Assembly: GCF_003171675.1 (NCBI RefSeq)
Contig: NZ_QFZQ01000001.1
Location: 1,030,684-1,094,683 of the forward strand
Length of the DNA: 64,000 nucleotides
Source of the DNA: Reichenbachiella versicolor
Lineage (GTDB): Bacteria > Bacteroidota > Bacteroidia > Cytophagales > Cyclobacteriaceae
Reading direction: 5' to 3'
The notes beneath the pieces were generated by a model, which worked only from the letters and a program-made list of their open reading frames with translations, was not told where the DNA came from and did no database searches. The first letter of the stretch is position 1. Each line of letters begins with the position of its first letter. Shown here one piece after another: positions 10,501-19,420 of the stretch. Position numbers and translations under genes: made by a program.

Positions 10501-11054
10501 TCTGTATCCCCAAGCTTTCGCATGGTTTCTTTCTTACGTACCTTAAACTTTGAAATTCCAGCAGCTTCTTCAAATAATGCTCTTCTAGAGTTATCCTTAT
10601 CATTGAGGATATTATCTACCATACCTAATTCTATGATCGCATAGCTATTGGAAGCTATACCTGTGTCCATGAATAAAGCAGTAATGTCTTTTAGTCTGCA
10701 GGTGACACCATTGAGTTGATATTCACTTTCTCCAGATCTATAATATCTTCTTGTGATTGTTACACTTGTATATTCTGTAGGAAGAAGGTTTTTGGTGTTG
10801 TTAAATGAAAGAGATACTTCAGCTAATTGGGTAGGTTTTCGATTCTTTGTACCATTGAAGATTATATTATCCATCTTCTCAGATCTAAGAGATTTAACTT
10901 TTTGTTCACCTAGTACCCAACGAATGGAGTCAACGACATTTGATTTTCCACAGCCATTTGGACCGACGATTCCGGTTATTCCCTCATCGAAGTTTATAAC
11001 TACCTTATCCCCAAAACTTTTGAATCCTTTGATCTCTAACTTAGTCAGCTGCAT
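7506..11054 (-). CDS. smc: Chromosome segregation protein SMC
   Basis: The 1182-residue protein has the full SMC layout: an N-terminal head with Walker A GPNGCGKSN (31-39), a long coiled coil, a hinge (about residues 500-660), a returning coil, and a C-terminal head with the signature LSGGEKTLTATSLLF and the Walker B FCIFDEVDAPLDD. SMC dimers with ScpA/ScpB compact and separate chromosomes. A possible -7 promoter element (TAAATTTG on the minus strand, 11089-11096) lies 35 bp upstream, but I see no matching -33 TTG. The length is typical and no defect was seen. Confidence 0.97.
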   Translation of the reverse strand: MQLTKLEIKGFKSFGDKVVINFDEGITGIVGPNGCGKSNVVDSIRWVLGEQKVKSLRSEKMDNIIFNGTKNRKPTQLAEVSLSFNNTKNLLPTEYTSVTITRRYYRSGESEYQLNGVTCRLKDITALFMDTGIASNSYAIIELGMVDNILNDKDNSRRALFEEAAGISKFKVRKKETMRKLGDTDADLERVEDLLFEIEKNLKSLERQAKQAEKYYKIKEDYKVYSVELAKKTVQQQRIKLDDLKKSLEQFNDTKISLNKQVTEREALVEKSKADLINKEKLLATRQKTLNEHVNKIRSYESEKKIKNERLRFLNDRSDQLKDTIEQDRKSSERSEFSIASLSKEKMTSEKILHEISYKLESLKASYEEEKLKNQQLKQQGEELGLQYNTKKEEVYQLIKSLEIKNIQLVSMKQELEKATTDSTSHNEDIQSFDQRLAEVENEQKIKQEEYNYLKSKDEELKHRIEHTQKTVEMIREELHQVNRKLDSSQNEYSLTKSLVDNLEGFPEAIKFLKKNTEWSKDAPLLSDILTCPDEYRVTIENYLEAYMNYYVVNSEAEAFEGINVLSDASMGKANFFVLDRFENFKPTATEILENSIPATEVVEYDQKYKKLIAFILDNVYITEYEDTTKIDQKSTVLITKNGKVIDRRFSVTGGSVGLFEGKRIGRAKNLEKLAESIKLLKTKKNEVKQNLEEKSNDLERLKENNYSVQLEEVQATLSKVNEEHISLKTKQEQITELLTKNALRKDEVLEKIGLLTEEIDQLTPQQSDEQKVLDELQERHEAYKEELSIFDQQLSQKSSAFNQENILYHQQENKVASITQEINHKQANLDTTKERIEKSYVELRDTDSEVKQLIEKSDANDDMLIGMYDEKESIEQAVNEAEKDYYGQREDIDSIDKEAREIHRVKEETDMKIMDLQNDLNETKLELTGIKERLSVEFQVNIDQLLIDEDEESELALELREMDEMTLREKVDKMKSRLDNIGPINPMAMEAYQEIKERYDFITNQKADLLKAKESLMSTIDEIDVAARGTFMESFEKIKENFIRVFRSLFTEEDQCDLTLTNPDDPLESSIDIIAKPKGKRPLTINQLSGGEKTLTATSLLFSIYLLKPAPFCIFDEVDAPLDDANIDKFNNIIRDFSNESQFIIVTHNKRTMAATDIIYGVTMIEQGVSRVVPVDLKELE

Positions 11055-11479
11055 GTAAATTGACTTTGATTGACTTTTGTGAAGCCTTCAAATTTATAGT
11101 TTCTAAGTGATTTATCTATTGAGATGAAGCTAAAAGCAGTGTCACAATTCGATTTGTAGTTTCAATAAGATTTAGTGTACGGCAATCTGGTAGATTAATA
11201 AAATAGAACTGAGGCTATCTGTGACAAAATTTACTAACTCAAATATTTTTAAATTTTATTCTAGGCTTAAAGGTTTCTTGACTTGAAAACTACTACTTTG
11301 AATATTTATTAAGGTATCTTAATGAAAATATTTATCCCTTTAATTATAATGGCTTTAGAAAAACACTAGTTCTTACATTTCGAATATTTTCGGAAAATGT
11401 TCAAAAATAAAGTTCTGATATGAATCTATTGATATAACTTTAAAATTCTCAATTTCATTTGTTGTAATTAAATATCCGA
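11055..11479. other. Intergenic region between divergent smc and histidine kinase genes
   Basis: This 425 bp AT-rich region separates two divergent genes. Apart from a possible -7 element for smc at 11089-11096, I see no coding frame, strong hairpin or repeat. Confidence 0.5.
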
Positions 11480-13426
11480 ATGAGCTTCAGTCAACATGTC
11501 TTAAGTTCCTCCTGTATTCTTTTTACCCTCTTCTTTTTCAATCTTCAGTCGATAGAGGCTAGATTAGTTACATTCGATTCAGAGGACGATTTACGATTTA
11601 TTAGTTCTCATGTAGGGCTATTAGATGACTCAAGTAGTCAGATGACTGTTCAGGATGTGTCCAAAATTTCTTCTTCTAATTGGAAGAGAAACAAAGAAGG
11701 TAGTAAGTTTTTTACCAATAAGTACTCAAATGGAAATCTATGGTATCGATTTGATATAAATAATAAAACCCGTGAGACCATTTGGCTCCGTACAGAGAGC
11801 AGTGGAGCTTGGATTTTAGACTTTTATTCACCTCAGTCAGGTGGAAAATATGATAAGATAGAACTAGGTAGAACGAGACCTGATGAGAATAAGGTTTTTC
11901 CTGCAGACCATTATGTAGTGCCCATCAAGCCCGGAAATCATACTTATTACATAATGATTCAAAATAAGTTGCCTTCGAATATTATGTATGTTTTAGGTAA
12001 GACTCAAGATTTATCTGCCTTTAACCAAAGACAAATTGAAATACCTAAGTATTTGTTTATAGGCTTAATGATAGCCATGCTACTCTACAACGTTTTTGCA
12101 CTGATCACAATCGGAGATAAGTTATACATCATATATATAGCGTATTTAATAGGGATACTTTTCTTTGTTCCTTTTGCGATGGATGCTCCGATATTTTCCC
12201 ATATATGGTTTTGGGATAAACTGTTGGTTTGGGCTAATGCTACTTATTTTTTGGCTGGTATTTTCAGTATTAATCATCTAAGCTTAAAAAAACGGACTCC
12301 AAGGCTATACTATCTTGTGATGATATGCATGATAATACTTACTGTTCCATATTCCATTCTTAATTACCTAGATATAGTTGAATTAGGAACACTTATGAAA
12401 ACTTGGCAGGTGTTTTTATTCGTTTATATAATATCAATGTTTGTGTCGGGTTTAGTGATATGGTTTAAAGGTTATCAAAATGCTCGATTCTATGTGGTAG
12501 GTTGGGTGCCCCTGATGTTGTGTCTTTTCATATACATTACTGACCTCAATGGAGTGTTGAATCTTTATATACTGGATGGATTATCTCTTTACATAGGATA
12601 TGGGTTTGAAGCTATTTTATTCACAGTGGCATTGAGTGATAAAATCAACATGCTTAAGAAAGAAAAGTATGATTTGATAATGGCCCAAAATGAAATGTTA
12701 GAGTCAAAAGTACAGACTCGAACAGAAGAGCTTAGGAAAACTAATACTGCTAAGGATAAGCTCTTTGCAATTATTGGGCATGATCTCAGGTCTCCGGTCA
12801 ATTCTCTCAAAGGTTTATTGGGTTTAATCGATCAAGGATTAATGACCAAAGAGGAATTTGAAATATTGACATCGAAGCTAAAAGATAGTGTAAATCACAT
12901 GTACGAAACACTGAACAACATGCTTCATTGGGCTAATTCTCAAATGAATGGTTTTGATGTGAAAGCAAAAGTTGTAAAGGCATTTGATCTAGCTGAGGAA
13001 AATGTAAGATTGACTAAATCAATTGCTAGTGAAAAGAAAATAACTGTCACTAATGAAATAGAAAAGGATCTAACAGTCGAATGCGATCCAGAGCATATTA
13101 AGCTGGTTTTTAGAAACCTCATAAGTAATGCGCTGAAATTCACACCAGATGATGGTAATATTCGAATAGCTTCAAAGCCGAGTAAGAAATATATAGAATT
13201 CTGTGTTCATGACTATGGAGTAGGAATGACTCAAGAACAAGTCAAGAATCTTTTTGGAGATAATAAGCATAAGAGTGAAAATGGAACACGAGGAGAGAAA
13301 GGGACAGGTTTAGGACTAACCTTGTGTAAAGACTTTGTGGAAAAGAATGGTGGCAAAATCAAAGCAGAAAGTGAAAAAGGTCGTGGGACTTCCATATTTT
13401 TTACTGTCCCACGCGCAAAGTCTTAA
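11480..13426 (+). CDS. 7TMR-DISM sensor histidine kinase
   Basis: The 648-residue protein has a signal peptide (about 1-27), an extracellular beta-rich domain of the 7TMR-DISMED2 type (about 30-180), seven membrane helices (about 190-390), a short coiled coil and a kinase core. The HisKA box AIIGHDLRSPV carries the phospho-acceptor His434, and the HATPase domain has the N box NLISNALKFTP and G boxes near GVGMT and GEKGTGLGL. There is no receiver domain, and no response-regulator gene is adjacent, so it is an orphan kinase here. The extracellular domain family often binds carbohydrates or related ligands, but the ligand cannot be read from the sequence. Confidence 0.92.
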   Translation: MSFSQHVLSSSCILFTLFFFNLQSIEARLVTFDSEDDLRFISSHVGLLDDSSSQMTVQDVSKISSSNWKRNKEGSKFFTNKYSNGNLWYRFDINNKTRETIWLRTESSGAWILDFYSPQSGGKYDKIELGRTRPDENKVFPADHYVVPIKPGNHTYYIMIQNKLPSNIMYVLGKTQDLSAFNQRQIEIPKYLFIGLMIAMLLYNVFALITIGDKLYIIYIAYLIGILFFVPFAMDAPIFSHIWFWDKLLVWANATYFLAGIFSINHLSLKKRTPRLYYLVMICMIILTVPYSILNYLDIVELGTLMKTWQVFLFVYIISMFVSGLVIWFKGYQNARFYVVGWVPLMLCLFIYITDLNGVLNLYILDGLSLYIGYGFEAILFTVALSDKINMLKKEKYDLIMAQNEMLESKVQTRTEELRKTNTAKDKLFAIIGHDLRSPVNSLKGLLGLIDQGLMTKEEFEILTSKLKDSVNHMYETLNNMLHWANSQMNGFDVKAKVVKAFDLAEENVRLTKSIASEKKITVTNEIEKDLTVECDPEHIKLVFRNLISNALKFTPDDGNIRIASKPSKKYIEFCVHDYGVGMTQEQVKNLFGDNKHKSENGTRGEKGTGLGLTLCKDFVEKNGGKIKAESEKGRGTSIFFTVPRAKS

Positions 13427-13454
13427 TATATCTACACTTTTATCAATTAGATGC

Positions 13455-14144
13455 CTAATGACAAGCCTTATTATACTTCTCTAGTTTGTAATAGTTGTAT
13501 GGGAGAGGAGCTAAGAATCCAGCTATCATAGCTATTAGCAAAGCTGTCCAGTACATTGGGTCTTCAAAAGCAGCTTTGCCACCAGTGACTACAAAATCAG
13601 TAGTATTCATTGCTATTTCCATTCCTACCATCGAGATAAAAGACATCCCAAATGCCGTTTTTATCGCTAAGGTCCAGTTGAACTGCTCACGGTACTTCAA
13701 TATTATAGTTTCCAACGATATGGAGGTGAATAGCCCTGCGATGATGGCAAGTATCATTTGCCACATCATGCTTGTGTCTGGATAGAATGCCTGAAGAAAA
13801 ATGATCATTCCAAAGTCTCCGATAGAACATCCAATTAGACAATTCAGGGTATTAAAAGAGGCTCTTTTCCAGTTGTGGATATTCTTCCAAGAAAAGTTGC
13901 CTGTAGCATTTAATGGAGTATTACTTGGTAGTATTTGATAACCTTCTGTTGATAATATTGAGTTGACGTAATCATCTGAAATATTATTGCCAGTGACAAT
14001 GAGTGTTTTTATTTCTTTTTTTAAGTCAAAATTCCATTTAATAATATTTGGGTCTTGGTCAAGATGAGGTGAAATTTTATCTACACAATTACTGCAATGT
14101 ACATTTGTGTTTACCTGTATCGTATTCATCCTTTTCGTTTTCAT
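13455..14144 (-). CDS. HMA-domain / DUF4396 membrane protein
   Basis: The N-terminal ~65 residues form a heavy-metal-associated-like domain with HCSNC followed by a ferredoxin-like pattern, as in copper chaperones. The rest is a DUF4396 membrane domain: NTLNCLIGCSIGDFGMI, then SLETIILKY, AFGMSFISMVGMEIAMN and a last helix near APLPYNYYK. DUF4396 proteins are integral membrane proteins of unknown function, often near copper or heavy-metal genes. I used the ATG at 14144; a TTG at 14153 and an ATG at 14129 are also possible. It is followed on the same strand order by a Cys-rich AraC regulator (14212-14775) that probably controls or accompanies it. Transport of a metal ion is an inference. Confidence 0.8.
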   Translation of the reverse strand: MKTKRMNTIQVNTNVHCSNCVDKISPHLDQDPNIIKWNFDLKKEIKTLIVTGNNISDDYVNSILSTEGYQILPSNTPLNATGNFSWKNIHNWKRASFNTLNCLIGCSIGDFGMIIFLQAFYPDTSMMWQMILAIIAGLFTSISLETIILKYREQFNWTLAIKTAFGMSFISMVGMEIAMNTTDFVVTGGKAAFEDPMYWTALLIAMIAGFLAPLPYNYYKLEKYNKACH

Positions 14145-14211
14145 TCCTAGCAAAACTAAGGGAAGGTTCTACAAGCATTCTTACGAAATTCTGGTTAATA
14201 TTTATAGGTTA

Positions 14212-14775
14212 TCAAATACTGTCTAAACTCTGTCTATTGCGAGTTCCAAGTTTCTTGAAATGAGAAGGAGTCATCCCAGTTTCTTTTTTGAATTGAGCTG
14301 ATAAATGTGCCACACTACTGTAGTTTAGATTGATAGCTATTTCTGACAGATTGAGTTCATTATAAACAATCAATTCTTTCACTTTTTCTATCTTTTGTTT
14401 GATAATATACTTTTCTATTGTGATTCCCTCAGTTGACGAAAATACTTTGCTTAGAGAAGAATAATCTTGCCCCAGTTTTTCAGATAAAAGAGTAGAATAG
14501 TTGAAAGAATAACCTTCTTCTTTATGATGAATTTGATTAATAATGATTGATTTGATGCTTGCTATCAATCTAGATGCTTTATCCTCCAGAAGTTCAAAAC
14601 CTTTTTGTCGTAGTGCATTTTCTAACAATACCTTTTGACCACCTTTAACCTTTTCTGCGGTTTTTACTTCACCTAGATCAATATGCAGGATTTCAATCTC
14701 TAGGCTTTTGAATATGTCACAGACCATTTCTATGCATCGGGGACAAACCATGTTTTTAATACAGACAGTGTTCAC
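14212..14775 (-). CDS. Cys-containing AraC-family regulator (HMA-like N-terminus)
   Basis: The 187-residue protein starts with a short ferredoxin-like domain with CIKNMVCPRC (Cys5, Cys11, Cys14), which resembles heavy-metal-associated chaperone domains. An AraC-type double helix-turn-helix follows (about 95-180), ending in the usual LSAQFKKETGMTPSHFKK. This compact form without a cupin is common in Bacteroidota beside copper-handling genes. Metal or thiol sensing through the Cys residues is inferred, not shown. It lies 67 bp upstream of the HMA-DUF4396 gene on the same strand, which is its most likely target. Confidence 0.85.
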   Translation of the reverse strand: MNTVCIKNMVCPRCIEMVCDIFKSLEIEILHIDLGEVKTAEKVKGGQKVLLENALRQKGFELLEDKASRLIASIKSIIINQIHHKEEGYSFNYSTLLSEKLGQDYSSLSKVFSSTEGITIEKYIIKQKIEKVKELIVYNELNLSEIAINLNYSSVAHLSAQFKKETGMTPSHFKKLGTRNRQSLDSI

Positions 14776-14799
14776 AAATAGATTATTTATGTTGTTCGA

Positions 14800-15178
14800 C
14801 TAAATATTAGTTTGGGCATGTAGCAATACATATTCTCCATTTCGTCTGAATTCACTCATAGACATACCGTAATACTTTTTAAATGTTTTCGAAAGATGGC
14901 TGGTATCTTTGAATCCTAATTCTATCAAACGTATAGTCAGAATTTAGAAGCCGAATTTCGACTTGTCTTAGTTTTGCTTTCATTATATACTCTCTTAAGG
15001 AAGAGTTAGTTTGTCTCTTGAAGTACTCACATATATAATTAGGTGAAAGAGAACGTTTCTGTGCTGTTTCTTCCATTTTGAGTAAAATAATGAAGGTGTT
15101 AGTACTGCTACAAAACCTTTCAGTATTTTTTTGGTTGAACCCTAAAGCAAATGGAGTTCCTATAGATAGGTACAGCAT
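14800..15178 (-). pseudogene. Frameshifted, truncated AraC-family regulator remnant
   Basis: On the minus strand one frame (15178 to about 14925) encodes the first half of an AraC DNA-binding domain: SLSPNYICEYFKRQTNSS, then KAKLRQVEIRLLNSDYT. It then runs into unrelated residues and a stop at 14879. A second frame (about 14932 to 14800) carries the missing second half: LIELGFKDTSHLSKTFKKYY, then GMSMSEFRR, then a stop. Compared with typical AraC proteins about 10-11 bases are missing at the junction, inside the second helix-turn-helix. The cupin N-terminus is also mostly absent. This is best read as a decaying gene; a sequencing error would not explain the missing N-terminus. Confidence 0.72.
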
Positions 15179-15214
15179 ATTGGAACTCGTAATGAATTGA
15201 AATGTATTAATGGT

Positions 15215-15802
15215 ATGGACTTATTTAGTCATTTAATAAAAGGTGATGAGAATTACTTACCCAAAGATGGTATAGTGAATTACTTCGGTCCAGTACTTTC
15301 TGTCCAAAAGGCGGATTTCTATTTTCAAGAGTTACAGAAAAAGATAGCTTGGCAAAACGATCAGTACTTTATTGCAGGTAAAAACATTACAACCAATCGT
15401 CAAATTGCCTGGTATGGAGATGAAAAATTTTCATTGAATTATTCAGGCTCTAATAAGAAGGGGTTGATTTGGATAAATGAACTTTTAGAGCTGAAAAAGG
15501 TAGTAGAAGATAAAACAAAAGAATCTTTCAATAGTTGTTTATTAAACTTGTATCATACCGGTGAAGATGGATTGGGGTGGCACAGCGATAGTGAAAAAGG
15601 GGCGGTAGCTTCTTTGAGTTTAGGAGCTACTCGAAAGTTTGTTTTCAAACATAAAATCACCAAAGAAAAAGTTGAATTTACACTTTCGCAAGGAGACCTT
15701 TTGGTAATGAAAGGAGATACACAGCAGCATTGGCTTCACAGAGTGCCTCCGACTAAAAAGGTAAAATCTCCTAGGATCAATATTACATTTAGAAATATAT
15801 AA
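15215..15802 (+). CDS. AlkB-like 2-oxoglutarate/Fe(II)-dependent dioxygenase (DNA repair)
   Basis: The 195-residue protein has the family's iron ligands H123 and D125 (GWHSDSE) and a distal His (H172 or H175 in QHWLHRVP). The 2-oxoglutarate and substrate motif R-x-N-x-T-x-R is at R187, N189, T191 and R193. NRQIAWYGD (residues 61-69) matches the nucleotide-recognition lid seen in AlkB and ALKBH2/3. These enzymes remove alkyl lesions such as 1-methyladenine from DNA. I use the ATG at 15215, since most relatives begin with a similar MDLF; an upstream TTG at 15197 would add six residues. It stands alone on the plus strand beside a decayed AraC gene. Confidence 0.92.
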   Translation: MDLFSHLIKGDENYLPKDGIVNYFGPVLSVQKADFYFQELQKKIAWQNDQYFIAGKNITTNRQIAWYGDEKFSLNYSGSNKKGLIWINELLELKKVVEDKTKESFNSCLLNLYHTGEDGLGWHSDSEKGAVASLSLGATRKFVFKHKITKEKVEFTLSQGDLLVMKGDTQQHWLHRVPPTKKVKSPRINITFRNI

Positions 15803-15927
15803 TAGCTTAATCTTTTCACTGTTTTAGATAGATAACTATCATATCAGTAATTCAAGTTTTCAACTTGATAGACAGTAATAGGCTGTAAGAAATACGTGTA
15901 GAGCTGATCTGCTAATGCGATATTGAA

Positions 15928-15955
15928 AATGATAACCTAGTTTTTACTTATCATT
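15928..15955. promoter_or_regulatory. Dyad, possible operator upstream of metal-uptake locus
   Basis: AATGATAA (15928-15935) and TTATCATT (15948-15955) are a perfect 8 bp inverted repeat with a 12 bp spacer, in the 275 bp region ahead of the His-rich gene. It could be a binding site for a metal-responsive repressor such as a Fur/Zur protein, but no match to a known box is claimed. Confidence 0.25.
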
Positions 15956-16077
15956 GCTATTGATTGATAGTGTATTTGGTATTTTATCAAACACCATTCA
16001 AGTATTGATACCGTACCGATTTCTATAGAGATTGGATTGAATATTTTGGTAATGCATCAGTAACCAGTGAATTACAG

Positions 16078-16527
16078 TTGAAAAAGATATTTACGCTTCT
16101 TTTATTGTTAGCCCTACTCATCAATATCTTCGGATCGATGATGGTAAGTAGTGTACATGAACTGGTACATATAATAGATGACGCAAATGATGTATCATTT
16201 CAATCAAATGAGCAAAAATCTGCCACTGAAAGTAACATAATAGAGCATAGGCACACTCATGATCACGGACATGGTCATCACTCTCATGATTCCTACTTAA
16301 TGCTGTTGATCAATTCATTGGACTATGAAAAGATAGTTTTAGTACTCAAAGATGTTAGAAATGCTCTATCATGGATGTTACACTTTCCAGAAATATTTCG
16401 AGAATTCGATTCTTCGCTAGATAATACATATCAGCTAACAGTAAGCGGTTTTACTGTTTATTCAAGGGTTCTAAATCTTTCTATGAATATTGATACACCT
16501 ACGCCTCCTCCAAAAGTATTCGGTTAA
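16078..16527 (+). CDS. Small exported His-rich protein
   Basis: The 149-residue protein begins at a TTG (16078), since no ATG lies at a suitable place ahead of the hydrophobic stretch. It has a signal peptide or membrane anchor (about 1-27) and then a His-rich cluster, HRHTHDHGHGHHSHD, near residues 61-75, which should bind Zn, Ni, Co or Cu ions. The rest is not recognised. The next gene is a TonB-dependent receptor, followed by two His/Asp-rich DUF4625 lipoproteins, so a role in metal sensing or binding in the periplasm is likely. The function is inferred from composition and context only. Confidence 0.7.
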   Translation: MKKIFTLLLLLALLINIFGSMMVSSVHELVHIIDDANDVSFQSNEQKSATESNIIEHRHTHDHGHGHHSHDSYLMLLINSLDYEKIVLVLKDVRNALSWMLHFPEIFREFDSSLDNTYQLTVSGFTVYSRVLNLSMNIDTPTPPPKVFG

Positions 16528-16986
16528 CAGGTAGTTCGCGTCACATTATGTGCACTTCAGAGTATGGAAACTTTTTCGTATAAATAGGTTTAATATTCTT
16601 CTAATGAAGCTTTTCGACTTAGGGGGCGGAATTAACCTAGTGGGTTATCGCTTCTTTGTGATTAAAACAGCTTTGATATGATTTAAGGAACAATCGCAGC
16701 CTTAGACATATCACTTTACCATCTGTTTTAGGAGTAAAAAATTTATAGCCTTTGAATCAAGTGTTCATCTGAATTCGACATTGAGAACTATCTATTCAAT
16801 ACCAATAATTCTAGGTTTTTAGTCCGAGATTGATCTAAATCAGATAAACACTTTTATCAGATTACTCTCTTAGAAAAGCCTATTGGTATCATTCAAATTT
16901 TATCAAACTCATACAGAGTGTTCTGTTGAACAGGATAATAGAGCCAATAAAGTTCTATTCATCCAGTAGCATATAATCATTAGTCG
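16528..16986 (+). other. 459 bp region between His-rich gene and TonB receptor
   Basis: There is no coding frame, clear promoter or strong hairpin. Weak nested complementarity (GATAA/TTATC inside TCTAA/TTAGA) is seen near 16840-16875, but it is too weak to call. The length suggests that the receptor has its own promoter. Confidence 0.4.
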
Positions 16987-19395
16987 TTGAAATCAATATT
17001 CGAACATAAAACGCGCAGCAATTTTTACCTCATACATAGAGGCTTCATTTTACTTTTTTGTCTCCACTCGTTTTTGGACGTGTCAGGTCAGTCGACTGTT
17101 AGGGGTGTCATATTAGATGAGTCTGGAAAACCATTTGCTGGGGCAAATTTGTTGTTGAATAGTAGTAAAAGAACTGTTTCGAGCACCGAAGGGAAATTCG
17201 TATTCAATGATGTAAGGGCCAGAAAATTTGAAATAAAAGTCTCAGCCATTGGATTCGAAGATATTTCCGTCCAAGGAACTACCGATACTCTTACTCAGGC
17301 TTTATCGATAATTCTAACTCCAAGCGTGCAGGAATTAGAAGGGGTGACCATTAATGGAAACGCTCAAGAAGAGCTGAAGAGAGTAGAGAGTATTTCAAAA
17401 CTTCAAGTAGATAAAAAATTTTTGTTAGAATCTAAAGGAGCAAGTTTAATGCAGTCGCTTAATGCCATTCCCGGAGTGAACTCAATGGATATAGGAACAG
17501 GGATCTCAAAGCCAATGATAAGGGGAATGGGGTACTATAGAGTCGTAGTAGCTCAAAATGGTATAAGACAAGAAGGTCAACAATGGAGCAGTCATCATGG
17601 CCTGTCAATAGATCAACAAGCTGTGGGACATGTGGAAATTATCAAAGGTCCTGCTTCTTTAGAGTTTGGCTCAGGAGCTATAGGTGGAGTGATCAATGTA
17701 CTACCCGAGCGAGTACCTTCAACTGATGGCTTGACTGGTGAATTATCAATGGTTACTAAAAGCAATACACAATGGTTCGGTGGATCTGCTGAGTTGTCAT
17801 TTAGAAAAAGAGACTTCTATTCGCATATAGATATTACTTATAACTCATTTGGAGATTTTCAAATTCCAGAAACGGAATCGTTCTTATTGCCTGTTCCAGT
17901 GAGTGCATCCGAAGCTTCGCATGAGGTCGTATTAGGAGATCAAGTATACAATACGGCAGGCGAAGAAAAAGCTATTTCTCTGACTACTGGCATAGTCAAA
18001 CCATGGGGACGTAGTTCACTGATATTGAATTATTATGCTACCAAAGTTGGCTTTTTTGATTGGCAAGGAATTCAAAATGATTCCATTAGAATAATACATG
18101 ATCAGAGTAGGAGAGATCTACAGCTTCCTTACCAAGAGGTGAATAACTACACCATTCAACACATTACCAGTAGGTACTTCAATAATGATGAATTAGAGAT
18201 TGGTATTGGGTATCAATTTAATGATTCAAAGGAGTATAGTTATTTAACTGATAGGACAGGAAATAGAGAAGAAGATTTAAACCACTACACCAATAAAGGC
18301 AACCTTAACTTAGGATTGTTTCTTCATACAATTTCTACCAATGTGGTGTACAGTTTTAATCAATCTGAAAAACACTCTTTTAAATTTGGTTTGAATACCC
18401 AGTTTCAGATTCATACTAATGATGGATACAATCATATTTTACCAAACTACAACAGATATGCTGGAGGAATTTTTCTCACCCACAAATACACTATTGCAGA
18501 TCAATGGATATTGAATAGTGGAGCAAGAATAGATTTCACCTATTTAAATATTGAAGAAACACTAAATCCTGATGTGGAGTTTGGAGATCCAGTGTTTAAC
18601 CCAGCTTTGGAAGAGACTTATCCCGGATCGGCTTATTCTATAGGGGTCAACTTTTTACCAAGCAGGACTACTATAATCAAAGTCAACATAGGGAAGAGCT
18701 TTAGAGTGCCCTCCGTATATGAGCTAGCAGCGTATGGGTTGCATAGGCACGGAGGCAGGTTTGAGAAAGGAAACATCGAAAACGAACCTGAGCAAGCTTG
18801 GGAATTTGATCTAGGAATAGAGCAGAAATGGAGCGACTTTAGTATTGGGTTAAGTCCATTTATCAACTACTTCACCAATTACCTTTATTTAAACCCTAGC
18901 TCTGAATTAAGACCAGTAGGACAAGTTTTCGAATACAGACAATCCAGAGCCTCATTATTAGGAGGCGAAATTACTGCCAATTATCTCTACAGAAAAAAAC
19001 TAAACCTGAGTGTAAATGCAGAGTATGTCTATGCAGTCAATTTGGATTTGAAAAGCGCCTTACCATTTACACCACCACTTAATCTGCGCACTGAGCTAAG
19101 CTACCTATTCAATGACTTGAAACCTCTACAACAGAATAAGCTGGGCATTGAACTCTTGACGGTAGCATCTCAAAATAATACGGTTCCTAATGAACTAAGT
19201 ACTTCTGGATATAATTCAATTAATCTTTTAGGAAGAACCGAGATTCTATTCGGAAGTCAAAGAATCAACCTAATGCTGAAGGTAAGAAATCTATTGAATG
19301 CTTCTTACTACAATCATATCAGCTTTTATAGAAGAATGTGGATTCCTGAACCGGGAAGAGATATTCAACTATATATAAGTGTACCCATTAAATAA
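16987..19395 (+). CDS. TonB-dependent outer-membrane receptor, probably for metal uptake
   Basis: The 802-residue protein has a signal peptide ending near VSGQS, a carboxypeptidase-regulatory-like domain (about 36-115), a plug domain (about 125-240, with MIRGMGYYRVVV and HVEIIKGPASLEFGSGAIGG) and a 22-strand barrel ending in an aromatic-terminated strand. The start is a TTG at 16987; no in-frame ATG exists before the plug. The family imports bound metals, siderophores, cobalamin or glycans using TonB energy. There is no SusD partner, which argues against glycans. The His-rich protein before it and two DUF4625 lipoproteins after it suggest zinc or a similar ion (ZnuD-like); this is inferred. 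Confidence 0.9.
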   Translation: MKSIFEHKTRSNFYLIHRGFILLFCLHSFLDVSGQSTVRGVILDESGKPFAGANLLLNSSKRTVSSTEGKFVFNDVRARKFEIKVSAIGFEDISVQGTTDTLTQALSIILTPSVQELEGVTINGNAQEELKRVESISKLQVDKKFLLESKGASLMQSLNAIPGVNSMDIGTGISKPMIRGMGYYRVVVAQNGIRQEGQQWSSHHGLSIDQQAVGHVEIIKGPASLEFGSGAIGGVINVLPERVPSTDGLTGELSMVTKSNTQWFGGSAELSFRKRDFYSHIDITYNSFGDFQIPETESFLLPVPVSASEASHEVVLGDQVYNTAGEEKAISLTTGIVKPWGRSSLILNYYATKVGFFDWQGIQNDSIRIIHDQSRRDLQLPYQEVNNYTIQHITSRYFNNDELEIGIGYQFNDSKEYSYLTDRTGNREEDLNHYTNKGNLNLGLFLHTISTNVVYSFNQSEKHSFKFGLNTQFQIHTNDGYNHILPNYNRYAGGIFLTHKYTIADQWILNSGARIDFTYLNIEETLNPDVEFGDPVFNPALEETYPGSAYSIGVNFLPSRTTIIKVNIGKSFRVPSVYELAAYGLHRHGGRFEKGNIENEPEQAWEFDLGIEQKWSDFSIGLSPFINYFTNYLYLNPSSELRPVGQVFEYRQSRASLLGGEITANYLYRKKLNLSVNAEYVYAVNLDLKSALPFTPPLNLRTELSYLFNDLKPLQQNKLGIELLTVASQNNTVPNELSTSGYNSINLLGRTEILFGSQRINLMLKVRNLLNASYYNHISFYRRMWIPEPGRDIQLYISVPIK

Positions 19396-19420
19396 ATTTA
19401 AATCATAACTAATTTCAAAA

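Noticed and set aside
14800..15802. Ada-AlkB adaptive-response pair
   Set aside because: The AraC remnant has no methyltransferase domain or Ada-type zinc Cys motif, so it is not an Ada relic.
16528..16986. Possible riboswitch ahead of the TonB receptor (cobalamin or similar)
   Set aside because: I looked for the conserved cobalamin and TPP core elements and did not find them; the visible pairings are short and weak.
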